From the NCBI GenBank assembly GCA_017937025.1, contig JAGBEJ010000003.1, positions 62,001 through 126,000 on the forward strand: a stretch of 64,000 nucleotides of DNA. The letters run 5' to 3'. The translations under genes and the position numbers were made by a program. Numbering within the stretch: position 1 is the stretch's first letter; every line of letters starts with the position of its first letter. Below, in pieces: positions 1 through 8,162 of the stretch. Source of the stretch: Paludibacteraceae bacterium. GTDB taxonomy: Bacteria > Bacteroidota > Bacteroidia > Bacteroidales > Paludibacteraceae. Below the pieces are notes generated by a model that ran no database searches, had not been told where the DNA came from, and saw only the letters and a program-made list of their open reading frames with translations.

Positions 1-2
1 CG

Positions 3-137
3 GGCAAGGCTGTGACCGTGTCAGGATACGCCGAGGACACAAAGCGGAAAACCTCCGCTATAAAGAAGCTGCCGCTGAAGAAACTCTCGGAAGTGAAAAT
101 CGGCGAATACAAGTGCGAGGATTACTACGAATATTAA
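3..137 (+). CDS. C-terminal end of an unidentified protein (partial)
   Basis: An open frame runs in from the left edge and stops at TAA 135-137, leaving 44 residues that end in CEDYYEY. The visible tail is lysine-rich and then acidic/aromatic, with no motif that I recognise. The start lies outside the window, so neither length nor function can be given. The gene points towards the efflux operon, which is on the opposite strand, so the two converge across about 58 bases. Confidence 0.6.
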   Translation, partial: GKAVTVSGYAEDTKRKTSAIKKLPLKKLSEVKIGEYKCEDYYEY

Positions 138-195
138 CAGATCACAAACAAAGCAATAGTGCAGGCCGCATTAAAAACGACCTGCACTATTTTCT

Positions 196-1815
196 TTAAT
201 CACGCTGCTTCCGTGTCCGTGACGAGACACGAGCCAGAAGCTCTATGCCGTAAACCGGCCAGTAAGGTACTTTGCCGATGCCTGTGCGCACACGAGGAAT
301 GTCAAGAAGCATGAAAGCCGAAGTCATCAAAGCCGCCACCCAGATAATCTGACCGAAAATCTGCTTCAGCGTGACCGACATCATGGAGTGCATAAAGCCT
401 GAGTCGATGCCTGACGACGACAGCGCGCCGATGTGCGTCAGCGTTAGTTCAGCGCCATAGCGCGAGACGTTGTCAGCCATGAAGTGCTGGAATAGCGTGG
501 TGTAAATGCCGTAGCCTGCCGCGCCCGCCAAATACATGTGTATGACATTGAAAATGAACAGCGCCATGAAGAAATGCTCCAAATCGTGCACCGACTCGTG
601 CAGACTCCACATGAGCGACGCCGCCAGTATGGAGTAAGCGCATCCGCGGCAAACGAGCGCAAGGCGGTATTGCGAGAGCGGCGCATTGACATCGAGATAG
701 AAATACATCTGAACGGCATAAGCCAGAATGCAGCCGAAGCCGATGGCGAACAGTTTCCACACCTTCCAGCGCTTATGTCCAAGCCAGAAGAGCGTGATGC
801 CGACACCGACGTACACACCCGGCAGCGACCACAGCCCAAGACCGGTCTTCGTGTGTTCCTCGAGCGCGCGGACCTCGGTCCAATAGATTTCCTCGAGCGT
901 ATGCTCCGCGCCGAGCAGTATCTCCGCAACGACCGTCACAAGCAGTATCGGAATCATATTCCTGTACTTGAAAATATCGAGCGAAATGTACGGTTTTTCC
1001 ACTGTCTTGAGCCTATACAGGACGAAGGCGAGCAGAATGAGCGAAAGGGCGAAAACCCAGCGCAGCAACGGCGACGAGAACCACATGAGGTAGTCGCCAT
1101 AGACCATGAAGCAGCAAGCCATGAGCATAAGCAGGCTTATGAGCAGGCCGCTGGATATGTCGATGCCGCGCAATGGCATACGCTGCGGCATAGGACACCA
1201 CGGACGGCACAGCACAAGCTGGCTAAGCACCACATAACACATCGTGCCTATGGTCAGCACATGCATCGTCTGCCATGTGAAATGGAAAGCGACCACAGCC
1301 GCAAGCCACGCACTGCCCGTGATGGCGGTCAGCAGCACAATATGCAGCACCGGGAAGAACACGCCGAAGTCACGCGGCGGCGTAATCCACAGCTGTATGT
1401 TGGACATGCACTCGAACGTGCCTTGTATCTTGGCTATGCCGGCTATGAAGCAGACCGGCAGCAGTATCGCCATGTTGGTCGTGCGCATGGTTATGAAGTT
1501 GCACACGGCTATCACCACAGCCGAGCCGACAAGCAGAAAGCGGTTGGTGAAGCGGAATTTCATGCGGAAGAGCATAGGAAACCACACCGCCATGCCCGCA
1601 AGAGTGGCATAAAGCAGCATCAGCAAGTCTTCAATCATCAGATTCGTCGTGCCGCGCACAGCTTCCAACGCACCGAGATAGACTCCGCCAGAAAACTGTA
1701 TGCATAGCACTGTGACTATGTACAGCCACGGCTGGATGCGGCGTGGCACCCACTCGCGGTACATAGGCATGGCGAACGGCATTCCTGCCTGATTTGGTAA
1801 CGGAGGATTAGGCAT
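196..1815 (-). CDS. MFS efflux permease (DHA2/EmrB-like)
   Basis: A 539-residue, strongly hydrophobic protein with roughly a dozen or more membrane segments along its whole length and short loops, matching the 12-14 TM drug:H+ antiporter type. It would be the inner-membrane pump of a tripartite exporter. It is the last gene of a minus-strand operon after the HlyD-like adaptor (6-base gap) and the TolC-like channel, the usual set for EmrAB-TolC-type export. The N-terminal stretch before the first helix is proline-rich. The substrate cannot be read from the sequence; drugs, bile acids or fatty acids are all possible. Family assignment is firm, specificity is unknown. Confidence 0.88.
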   Translation of the reverse strand: MPNPPLPNQAGMPFAMPMYREWVPRRIQPWLYIVTVLCIQFSGGVYLGALEAVRGTTNLMIEDLLMLLYATLAGMAVWFPMLFRMKFRFTNRFLLVGSAVVIAVCNFITMRTTNMAILLPVCFIAGIAKIQGTFECMSNIQLWITPPRDFGVFFPVLHIVLLTAITGSAWLAAVVAFHFTWQTMHVLTIGTMCYVVLSQLVLCRPWCPMPQRMPLRGIDISSGLLISLLMLMACCFMVYGDYLMWFSSPLLRWVFALSLILLAFVLYRLKTVEKPYISLDIFKYRNMIPILLVTVVAEILLGAEHTLEEIYWTEVRALEEHTKTGLGLWSLPGVYVGVGITLFWLGHKRWKVWKLFAIGFGCILAYAVQMYFYLDVNAPLSQYRLALVCRGCAYSILAASLMWSLHESVHDLEHFFMALFIFNVIHMYLAGAAGYGIYTTLFQHFMADNVSRYGAELTLTHIGALSSSGIDSGFMHSMMSVTLKQIFGQIIWVAALMTSAFMLLDIPRVRTGIGKVPYWPVYGIELLARVSSRTRKQRD

Positions 1816-1821
1816 GGCTGA

Positions 1822-2856
1822 TTAGTATTTAACCTCACATTCCACACTATACCCGGCCTTGAGGCGGTCGAGGTCGGCTGGCTTATTGCCGGCAAGCGAT
1901 ATGCGCACCGTCAGCCGCTGCTCCACCTTGACGAAGTTGCCTGTCGCATTGTCCACCGGTATAAGCGAGAATGCGCTGCCTGTGGCGTCGGACATGCGCT
2001 CCACACGCCCCTTGAACGTCATGCCCGGCACGGCGTCCACCTTTATATCGACCTCATCGCCCTCTTTTATGTTAGGCAGCTGGCTCTCTCTGTAGTTAGC
2101 CTCAACCCATTTCTGGTTCTCGTCCACAATACTCACGAGCGTCTGACCGGGGTTCACCAGCTGACCGACATTTATGTCGCGGCTGCCCACCACGCCCGAG
2201 TGTGTGGCTATGATGTAGCAGTACGAAAGGTTCAGTTTCGCGAGTTCAACGGCAGCCTGAGCCTGTCGCAACGCCGCCTCGGAAGCCGAGAGGTGGTGCC
2301 CCTGCTCCTCCGCCACGCTGCTCTGCATCGTGCGTGTCTGCTTCACCTGCTCGTAACGCGCCTTCGCGCTCAGATAAGCCGTGTGTGTCCTGTCATACTG
2401 CTGACGTGTCACAGCGTCTTGCGCCAGCAGCTTCTCGTATCGCTCATCCTCACGCTGCAAGTTCTCCATGTTCACGCGCGCCTCCTCTATCGAAGCCGCC
2501 GTAACATCCATGCTGCTCGCCGTGGTGCGTATGGACGAGCCTGTCGCCTTGCTCTGCTGCTCGGCTCTCGCCAAGTCGCTCTGCGCCTGAGCCAGACGGA
2601 GTTTGAACTCGCTGTCCTCAAGTATGACGAGCGTGTCGCCGGCATTGACATGCTGATAAGCCTCGAATCTTATCTCACGCACGAAGCCCTGCACACGCGT
2701 GTTCTGCGGAGATATGTACTGGCATACGCGCGCGTTGTCGGTGTACTCGACACGGCCGAAATGAGTGAACTGAAGGACGACATACGTGATGCCAGCCAGC
2801 AGTAGCAGCACGATTACTGTATTATAGACATAGGTTCTTATTTGAAACTTATTCAT
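1822..2856 (-). CDS. HlyD/EmrA-family membrane fusion protein
   Basis: A 344-residue periplasmic adaptor. Residues about 10-30 form a single N-terminal membrane anchor. Residues about 50-85 and 205-245 are the two halves of a biotinyl/lipoyl-like domain (the second contains GVVGSRDINVGQLVNPGQ), and between them lies a long Ala/Gln/Glu-rich coiled coil (about 86-200). A beta-barrel region follows. It would bridge the MFS pump at 196-1815 and the TolC-like channel. Its ATG overlaps the stop of the upstream tolC-like gene by 4 bases, so the two are probably translationally coupled. Very likely an EmrA-type adaptor. Confidence 0.92.
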   Translation of the reverse strand: MNKFQIRTYVYNTVIVLLLLAGITYVVLQFTHFGRVEYTDNARVCQYISPQNTRVQGFVREIRFEAYQHVNAGDTLVILEDSEFKLRLAQAQSDLARAEQQSKATGSSIRTTASSMDVTAASIEEARVNMENLQREDERYEKLLAQDAVTRQQYDRTHTAYLSAKARYEQVKQTRTMQSSVAEEQGHHLSASEAALRQAQAAVELAKLNLSYCYIIATHSGVVGSRDINVGQLVNPGQTLVSIVDENQKWVEANYRESQLPNIKEGDEVDIKVDAVPGMTFKGRVERMSDATGSAFSLIPVDNATGNFVKVEQRLTVRISLAGNKPADLDRLKAGYSVECEVKY

Positions 2857-4253
2857 AATGTGTGTGTTGTGTATTTAAGTTGATAATAGTTGTATAACAA
2901 TGCGACACGCGCGTTGACTAACGCCATGTCGGCCTGCAGCTTCATGCTCGACGCGTCCAGAAGGTCGGTGAGCAGCGCCAGCTCATTGTTGTAGCGTTTC
3001 TCCACGAGAGCGTAATTCTCGTCGGCCAGCTGCACCTGCTTCTGCTGTGTTTCAACCTCGGTGAACGCCGTCAGGAAATTGACATAAGCCGCATGGACTC
3101 CATTGTTCACGCCTTCGCGCGCCAGTTCCACACGTTGCTGCGCCGCCTCGCGCTCGGTCTTGGCCTTGCGTATGGCGCGATAGTTATGCCACAGGCTGCC
3201 GAGGTCATACTGCAGCCCGACACCCACGAACCACACGTTCACATTCGCATCGACTGGTATCAAGTCCGAGGTGTAAGGTCCTGACAATTCGTCCTTGGCT
3301 ATAAGCGCGATTGTCGGCATAGACCCCGAACGAGCTATTTTCACCTGCTGCTCGCTCATCTCCTGCGCCGCCTCTGCCTGACGGATGCCGAGATGGCTGC
3401 TTGAGGCGCGGCTCTGCCATGTCTGCTCGGACGCCGACTGCTCCAGCTGAGCGAGGGCGGCTTCCACAGCCACAGTATCCGGCACAATCGTCTGTCCAGC
3501 AGGGCAATGCAGCGAATTTGCCAATTGATGATGGATTATGGACTGAGCGTCAATAAGACGGATACGTGTCAGTTCCAACTGCTTGAGCTGCAACTCGTAG
3601 CGTGTGAGGTCATTGCGCAGCACCACACCTGCCGACTCGCGTGCGCGCATCTGCTCAAGCACCTTGTTCGTCTGCTCTATGTGGCGGTCTATTACTTGGC
3701 GCTGATTCTGCAATTTCACCAGATCTAAATAATATCCAGCAAGCATCAGACGCACTTCTTGACGACTCTTTGCCACGTCAAGCTCGGCTATGCGCTCGCC
3801 TATCTTAGCCATCTCGATGCCTGCCATTATCGCACCGCCAGCATAGATGACCTGCGACGCCTCGACCGAGAATATGTTGCCCCAGTGAGGTGTCGGCTGC
3901 TGACCGTTCTGCACGCTCTGCGGACCCAAACCGGCGTAGATGACATCGGTCGTTCCAGATGTTGAGAAGCCGCGGCTCATAAGTGTCGCATCGCCTATAT
4001 ACGACCCGCTCAGACTGATGTTCACACGAGGCGTAAGAGCGTTCTTCGCCTGACGCACACCTTCGTTAGCAGCACGCAGAGCAGCCTCCGACACTCTTAT
4101 CTGGCGGCTCTCCTCGTCAGCCATGCGGAATATCGCCGCAAGGTCATAAACAACGCTGTCGCCGGCACTCAACGCAGCTTCACCGTAAACCAAAGAAAAA
4201 GGGCTGATGACCGCAAGGCACACCAACCCTAAATGAAAAATCGTTCGTTTCAT
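2853..4253 (-). CDS. TolC-family outer membrane efflux protein
   Basis: A 466-residue protein with a cleavable signal peptide (hydrophobic residues about 6-24, ending in VYGEA) followed by two similar long helical halves rich in Gln, Glu and Ala, the pattern of the OEP/TolC repeat. It would form the outer-membrane exit duct for the HlyD/MFS pair encoded just downstream. It is the first gene of this three-gene operon, with a TACATTTG promoter element about 105 bases upstream. No regulator gene (TetR, MarR) is seen next to it, unlike many efflux operons. Confidence 0.92.
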   Translation of the reverse strand: MKRTIFHLGLVCLAVISPFSLVYGEAALSAGDSVVYDLAAIFRMADEESRQIRVSEAALRAANEGVRQAKNALTPRVNISLSGSYIGDATLMSRGFSTSGTTDVIYAGLGPQSVQNGQQPTPHWGNIFSVEASQVIYAGGAIMAGIEMAKIGERIAELDVAKSRQEVRLMLAGYYLDLVKLQNQRQVIDRHIEQTNKVLEQMRARESAGVVLRNDLTRYELQLKQLELTRIRLIDAQSIIHHQLANSLHCPAGQTIVPDTVAVEAALAQLEQSASEQTWQSRASSSHLGIRQAEAAQEMSEQQVKIARSGSMPTIALIAKDELSGPYTSDLIPVDANVNVWFVGVGLQYDLGSLWHNYRAIRKAKTEREAAQQRVELAREGVNNGVHAAYVNFLTAFTEVETQQKQVQLADENYALVEKRYNNELALLTDLLDASSMKLQADMALVNARVALLYNYYQLKYTTHTL

Positions 4254-4358
4254 TGAGTTTGTACCCTTTTTATTGTTTATGGAATATTATAGGGTCAAAC
4301 CCACGCCTTTACCAAGGCGGCGCACTGTAGCGCGACTGACTTATTTGAAAATCGGTCG

Positions 4359-4366
4359 CAAATGTA
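4359..4366 (-). promoter_or_regulatory. -7 element TACATTTG upstream of the efflux operon
   Basis: On the minus strand the sequence TACATTTG fits the Bacteroidota -7 consensus TAnnTTTG. No TTG lies at the usual 19-21 base spacing, so only half the promoter is convincing. The leader between it and the tolC-like ATG holds a small GCCTT/AAGGC hairpin near 4307-4320. Confidence 0.45.
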
Positions 4367-4409
4367 CCACCTTTTTTCGATATGCGAATCCCCGTCACAA
4401 GGGGGAATT

Positions 4410-4733
4410 TCAGCGTTTTTTGAGAATTATTAACTTGTAGGACTCACTTATGAGCTCACGCACAAGCTCATCATCCAACTCGTTAAGATACAGGTCGTTC
4501 CAATGTTTTTTATTCATGTGATAAGCAGGACGGATGCCTGCGTGACGCTCACGAAGCTCCTCGCCCATCTCCGGCGGAAGTTTCACTGCTACACGTGGTT
4601 CTGGAGCATCAAGCTGCATCAGCATAAACCATTTGCCGCCCACACGCCACGACACCCACTGCCCAGCGAAAAGAACCTCCTCCACCTTCGCGTCAAGGCT
4701 CAACGCATATTCTCTTGCCTGTTCTATATTCAT
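4410..4733 (-). CDS. MmcQ/YjbR-family protein
   Basis: A 107-residue protein of the MmcQ/YjbR fold, a small single-domain family often described as DNA-binding, with no settled biochemical role. The family pattern is visible: N-terminal helix (IEQAREYAL), a central beta region (VLFAGQWVSWRVGGKWFML), the conserved LKLPPE-like segment (here VKLPPEMGEEL), and the C-terminal HWNDLYLNELDDELVRELI. I chose ATG 4733; an upstream TTG in frame would add only seven residues and would overlap the preceding open frame. It sits 13 bases downstream of a short frame carrying an FKBP tail. Confidence 0.85.
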   Translation of the reverse strand: MNIEQAREYALSLDAKVEEVLFAGQWVSWRVGGKWFMLMQLDAPEPRVAVKLPPEMGEELRERHAGIRPAYHMNKKHWNDLYLNELDDELVRELISESYKLIILKKR

Positions 4734-4746
4734 AACTTGATATTTT

Positions 4747-4920
4747 TTACGCAATCCCCACCAGCTCGATTTCGAAAATCAGCGTCGAACCGCCAGGAAT
4801 GCCGTCCATCTGCACATGTTGAAACTGGAACGAGATAGGCAACATAGTCTTGAGCCACCCTTTGCGCCACTTGCCCCACGCCAGAAACAACGCGAGAAAA
4901 TCCAGTTTGAATAAGTCCAT
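4747..4920 (-). pseudogene. 57-codon frame ending in an FKBP C-terminus (gene remnant)
   Basis: An intact frame from ATG 4918-4920 to TAA 4747-4749 ends in IPGGSTLIFEIELVGIA, which matches the last 17 residues of the FKBP isomerase at 5601-5999 with one change (Ala to Thr). The identity is also clear at the DNA level. The first 40 residues, rich in Trp, Leu and Lys, do not match the FKBP and contain no catalytic residues. The simplest reading is a partial duplication of the FKBP 3' end joined to unrelated DNA, or a decayed second copy. It could still be translated, with the YjbR gene coupled downstream, but I would not assign activity. Confidence 0.6.
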
Positions 4921-4931
4921 AAATTATAAAT

Positions 4932-5513
4932 CTACAAATCGTCCAAAGCAGCTTCAGCTACTTTTGCCGAATTGATTTTATCAGAATAATTCAACACGAC
5001 ACAACTACCCAACCATTTCTTTATTATCTTCAACTCTATGCCACCCTTGTCCGTTTCCCATACAGACTCATATATACATTTATCCAGTATTACATCATAC
5101 TTCCTATTTTTATCCTTATCTGACAAATGCTCTCCATCAACCACTTCTCTACTATTTGATGGCTCACCATATTTCTTAGTCAACATCTCTTTTAAAAAGC
5201 TATAACTCCCATAAATTTTAGACCATTTGTCACCAGGCGGGAATGCTACAGCAACATAGAAAACAACACCTGTGCTTCTAAAAGTCACGACACCTATAAT
5301 ACAATCCTTATATCCTGCGAACTCTCCTTTAAAAGAAGCATTGCCATCCATTGTTCCTAAATGCGCAAATCCCTTCTGCTCCATTTTCACAGTGAAATCA
5401 TCCAAAGAACCGTCTATAGGAATACCCATGAAAGTCATGTGTCCAAAACTATTTTGCGCCGAGACCAATCCTGCAAACAAAACTGACAATATAACAAGTA
5501 ATAAATTCTTCAT
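4932..5513 (-). CDS. secreted protein of unknown function
   Basis: A 193-residue protein with a typical signal peptide (MKNLLLVILSVLFAGLVSAQ, probable cleavage after SA or SAQ). The mature part begins with the phrase HMTFMGIPIDGSLDDF, a motif that recurs at the N-terminus of many short Bacteroidales exported proteins of unknown role. There is no lipobox and no catalytic motif that I recognise. Base composition is visibly more AT-rich than in its neighbours. It lies between the FKBP remnant and the full FKBP gene on the same strand, so it may have arrived together with the duplication that produced the remnant. Confidence 0.75.
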   Translation of the reverse strand: MKNLLLVILSVLFAGLVSAQNSFGHMTFMGIPIDGSLDDFTVKMEQKGFAHLGTMDGNASFKGEFAGYKDCIIGVVTFRSTGVVFYVAVAFPPGDKWSKIYGSYSFLKEMLTKKYGEPSNSREVVDGEHLSDKDKNRKYDVILDKCIYESVWETDKGGIELKIIKKWLGSCVVLNYSDKINSAKVAEAALDDL

Positions 5514-5600
5514 AAACTTATGTTTTTAGCGATTTTCACACACAATTACTATTGAACAAAATCAATGACAAAACGAACAACCTGCCCCATTGATTTCATC

Positions 5601-5999
5601 TTACGCAATCCCCACCAACTCAATCTCGAAAATCAGCGCCGAGCCGCCTGGAATGCCCGGTTGCGAGAACTTGCCGTAGCCCATCTCGGCAGGGATGTAA
5701 ACCTCCCATTTGTCGCCTATGTGCATCTGCTGCATGGCTATTATCCAGCCGTCTATCAGGTCGCACAGCCTGCAAGCCAACGGCACACCGCCACGGCTGC
5801 TGTCGAATTCGTTGCCGTCTATGGTCCTGCCCGTGTAGTGCGCTGTGACGATGTTGCGCACCGTAGGCGTGGCGCTGCTCTGGTCGCCTTCCTCTATCAC
5901 TTTGTAGTAGATGCCCTGCGGAAGCGCCTTCACGCCCTCCTCTTTCGCCTTCGCCGCGAGCCATTCCTTGTTCGCCTGTATGTATTTCGATTTTGCCAT
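5601..5999 (-). CDS. FKBP-type peptidyl-prolyl isomerase
   Basis: A 132-residue cytoplasmic FKBP. The core pattern is present: VTAHYTGRTIDGNEFDSS, the DGWIIAMQQMHIGDKWEVYIP segment, EMGYG and the closing GSALIFEIELVGIA. I start it at ATG 5999 (MAKSKYIQANKEW); the longer open frame upstream runs through a repeat-bearing intergenic region and is unlikely to be translated. The sequence between the two core halves (GGVPLACRLCDLIDGW) replaces the usual EPF-type residues with a Cys-containing stretch, so catalytic efficiency is uncertain. A TAATTTTG promoter element lies 25 bases upstream. Confidence 0.9.
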   Translation of the reverse strand: MAKSKYIQANKEWLAAKAKEEGVKALPQGIYYKVIEEGDQSSATPTVRNIVTAHYTGRTIDGNEFDSSRGGVPLACRLCDLIDGWIIAMQQMHIGDKWEVYIPAEMGYGKFSQPGIPGGSALIFEIELVGIA

Positions 6000-6023
6000 T
6001 ATGTATGTGTTTATATAAGTCTT

Positions 6024-6031
6024 CAAAATTA
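6024..6031 (-). promoter_or_regulatory. -7 element TAATTTTG upstream of FKBP gene
   Basis: TAATTTTG on the minus strand matches TAnnTTTG and sits 25 bases before the chosen FKBP start codon. No good -33 TTG is visible. It supports starting the gene at 5999 rather than further upstream. Confidence 0.4.
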
Positions 6032-6180
6032 GCGGTTTTGCGGGAATATCCGCTAGCAGATTTAATCCCAATGTCCAGCGGACAGAAATAAAATCAAATC
6101 GGTCAAAATTTGTTCTGCTGGATTTAATGCGATTTGTGAGATTTCTCGCGAAGCGACCTAACAAATCCGCACCCTGAGCT

Positions 6181-6295
6181 ACGGTTGCTGAGCGGAGCCG
6201 AAGCACCGAATGGTGATTCTGATTTTACATCCGGCATTTCGGCTACGCTCAATGACCGGAGCCATACGGTTGCTGAGCGGAGCCGAAGCACCGAA
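6181..6295. repeat. dispersed GC-rich repeat: two direct copies and one inverted copy
   Basis: A 30-base unit beginning ACGGTTGCTGAGCGGAGCCG occurs at 6181-6210 and again, identical, at 6266-6295. Between them, at 6235-6260, lies a related inverted copy (CATTTCGGCTACGCTCAATG). The copies can fold into hairpins with each other. Related copies occur near 35182 and 35693. The rest of the 6000-6670 intergenic stretch holds no gene that I can support. Confidence 0.75.
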
Positions 6296-6671
6296 GCACC
6301 AGCCTATTTTCCATGATTCTTTCCTTCACAGCGCCTTCCGCAGTGCCGTTCTTCTGTTAAAACACGATTTTTATGTTATGTAACATTTGAAAATATTTGT
6401 TAAGCGGCACGAATACCCCTAACTTTATATGCAAACAAATACAGATCACGTTTCATGACTTATCTAAAGCGATTAAAACAGAAAATGTCAAAGATTTTTT
6501 CCCGATTATTCATTATGGTTTTTAAAAACGATTTACAAAGTCAAATGAACGTGAGGACAAGAATACGAAATATCGCCTATGTCAGACTATACCACATACA
6601 TATGTAACTCATTGACAATCACCCCCCCACGCAAGCAAGGGTAAAGTCGTCACACATATCACCACCATAGC

Positions 6672-6706
6672 AGGCGGTGCTTTCTCTGCATGAGAAGGCA
6701 TCGCCT
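6672..6706 (+). promoter_or_regulatory. strong hairpin in the leader of the DUF6273-like gene
   Basis: AGGCGGTGC-TTTCTC at 6672-6686 pairs with GAGAAGGCATCGCCT at 6692-6706 around a five-base loop, with only a mismatch or two in 15 positions. It is not followed by a T run, so it is not a simple terminator for upstream genes. It lies 63 bases before the ATG at 6770 and may be an mRNA-stabilising or regulatory leader element. Confidence 0.5.
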
Positions 6707-6769
6707 GTGTGCGTATATAAACGCGCCACACAAGATTTTTTTATTATTAACTCTATAAAACAGACTATC

Positions 6770-7498
6770 ATGAAAAAGAACATTTTTAAAACACTCGCCG
6801 TTACGGTGTTATCGGCAGTGAGTCTGACGGCATGGGCGGTCGATCCTTATGCCGATCTTGTGAACACCACAACGGAAATAACTTTTGACGGCAAGCTTTG
6901 GTATCTGATTGATTACGATGCTAGTACAGTAACACTGCTTTCAAAGGAATGTGTTGGAGTATCACGGTATGATACGCAGGATCCAGTAGCCCACGCAAAT
7001 ACTTGGTACACGAACAATATAACAGCAACTGCCAAAACAGCAGTCAATGGAAGCGGAATGTTTCTTTTGACAATTGAGCAAGTAAAAGGAATATTAGGAT
7101 CAGAGGATAAAGAAGCTACTTCTGATGTTTTGAAATGCAGTGTACCAACTGGAGCAGAATTTGCTACCTGGTGGCTCTGCTCATCCGGTTTGACGAATAG
7201 TAGCGGTATGGCAATTGTGCTTGGTAGTAGTGGCAAACTTAGAAGTGATGGCGCCTCTAAGGATAATGTCTTTGGTGTCCGCCCCGCTTTAAAGCTTGAT
7301 CTGAGCAAGGTGACGTTTGATACTGAATCAAAAACATTCACGGTGGGATCGGCTACTTCTGTCGCAACTCCGACACTCAGTCCTGCCGACGCCGCTAAAA
7401 GCAACATCTGGTACGACCTCAACGGCCGCCACTATCAGGGCAAGCCAACAATGCAAGGCGTGTACATCAACAACCATCAGAAATACGTTGTGAAGTAA
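6770..7498 (+). CDS. secreted DUF6273-like protein
   Basis: A 242-residue exported protein. Residues 1-22 are a signal peptide (MKKNIFKTLAVTVLSAVSLTAWA). The body resembles the DUF6273 type: an opening FDGKLWYLIDYDASTVTLLSKE segment and a closing VFGVRPALKLDLSKV, both characteristic phrases. The C-terminus (WYDLNGRHYQGKPTMQGVYINNHQKYVVK region, residues about 214-242) has the YDLNGR...GVYI...VVK shape common at the ends of Bacteroidales surface proteins, possibly a sorting or surface domain. ATG 6770 is chosen because the signal peptide begins there. It stands alone with its own terminator. Function unknown. Confidence 0.8.
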   Translation: MKKNIFKTLAVTVLSAVSLTAWAVDPYADLVNTTTEITFDGKLWYLIDYDASTVTLLSKECVGVSRYDTQDPVAHANTWYTNNITATAKTAVNGSGMFLLTIEQVKGILGSEDKEATSDVLKCSVPTGAEFATWWLCSSGLTNSSGMAIVLGSSGKLRSDGASKDNVFGVRPALKLDLSKVTFDTESKTFTVGSATSVATPTLSPADAAKSNIWYDLNGRHYQGKPTMQGVYINNHQKYVVK

Positions 7499-7517
7499 CC
7501 TGTCTGGTGTAAAAACA

Positions 7518-7559
7518 AAATTAAAAGGTTCAGCGCTGTGGCGCTGAACCTTTTAATTT
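7518..7559. terminator. perfect 19-bp bidirectional terminator
   Basis: AAATTAAAAGGTTCAGCGC pairs perfectly with its complement at 7541-7559 around a TGTG loop. A and T runs on the two sides let it end transcription of the plus-strand secreted protein gene and of the minus-strand gene at 7638-8159. Confidence 0.9.
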
Positions 7560-7588
7560 ATATGAACAAAAAACAATCATTTATTGTT

Positions 7589-7616
7589 GTAGAGACGTTG
7601 CGCGCAACGTCTCTAC
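7589..7616. repeat. REP-like 28-bp palindrome (GTAGAGACG family)
   Basis: A perfect 28-base palindrome with arms GTAGAGACGTTGCG and CGCAACGTCTCTAC. The outer nine bases on each side are identical to those of the palindromes at 20237-20264 and 22897-22924; only the central ten bases differ. It lies between the terminator at 7518-7559 and the end of the HEAT-like gene. Confidence 0.85.
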
Positions 7617-7637
7617 TGAAATCAGCACCGGGCATCT

Positions 7638-8159
7638 CTACCTCATCTTCCCACTCATTATCCTGCTTCTGACACTGCGGACGGCAGGTTTGTAGTAGCT
7701 TATCTCCATAGATTGAAGGGTGCGCATGAGCTCGCCCTCGAGTTCGGGATAGAATCGGCACATACGGTACGCGAGCTTCATGCAGAGCGACTGCGCGCCG
7801 GGCAGTTCATCGGCTGCGGTCATACGCTCCAGACAAAAGTCCAGAAAGTCGGTGCGCAACGTGTCCTTGCTTATTTCAAGTCGCTCTATCACGTTGAGCG
7901 ACAGCCGTCTGACGGATGAATCCCGCGTCTGCATAGCCAAGCAGATGAAGTCGCCGAGCATGGACTGAAGGGCGGACAGCTCGTCGTCGGTGGCTTTGGT
8001 CAATATCCATAAGGCATTGCGCGCCACTTTACGGTCGTCGTCGCGCATGAACCGACTGGCAAACTCCACGAAAGCGCCGCTGCGCCTGATGTCGGCGCAC
8101 ACGGCTTGCGCATCCGCCTCGCCACGCACGGCTCTTATCCTGTCGCTCGTCATCGCCAT
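7638..8159 (-). CDS. HEAT-repeat-like protein of unknown function
   Basis: A 173-residue, all-helical, soluble protein. Paired amphipathic helices with spacing like ALWILTKATDDELSALQSMLGDFICLAMQTRDSSVRRLSLNVIERLEI resemble HEAT/armadillo repeats, which mediate protein-protein contact. There is no signal peptide and no catalytic motif. Two ATGs lie in frame six bases apart (8159 and 8153), and I kept the first. It begins 3 bases after the stop of the EFR1-TfoX gene, so it belongs to the flavodoxin/ferrodoxin operon. Role unknown. Confidence 0.75.
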   Translation of the reverse strand: MAMTSDRIRAVRGEADAQAVCADIRRSGAFVEFASRFMRDDDRKVARNALWILTKATDDELSALQSMLGDFICLAMQTRDSSVRRLSLNVIERLEISKDTLRTDFLDFCLERMTAADELPGAQSLCMKLAYRMCRFYPELEGELMRTLQSMEISYYKPAVRSVRSRIMSGKMR

Positions 8160-8162
8160 GCC

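Noticed and set aside
538-1707. 389-codon open frame antisense to the MFS permease
   Set aside because: Its translation is rich in Arg, His and Gln with no domain pattern, while the minus-strand frame is an obvious membrane transporter. It is a composition shadow.
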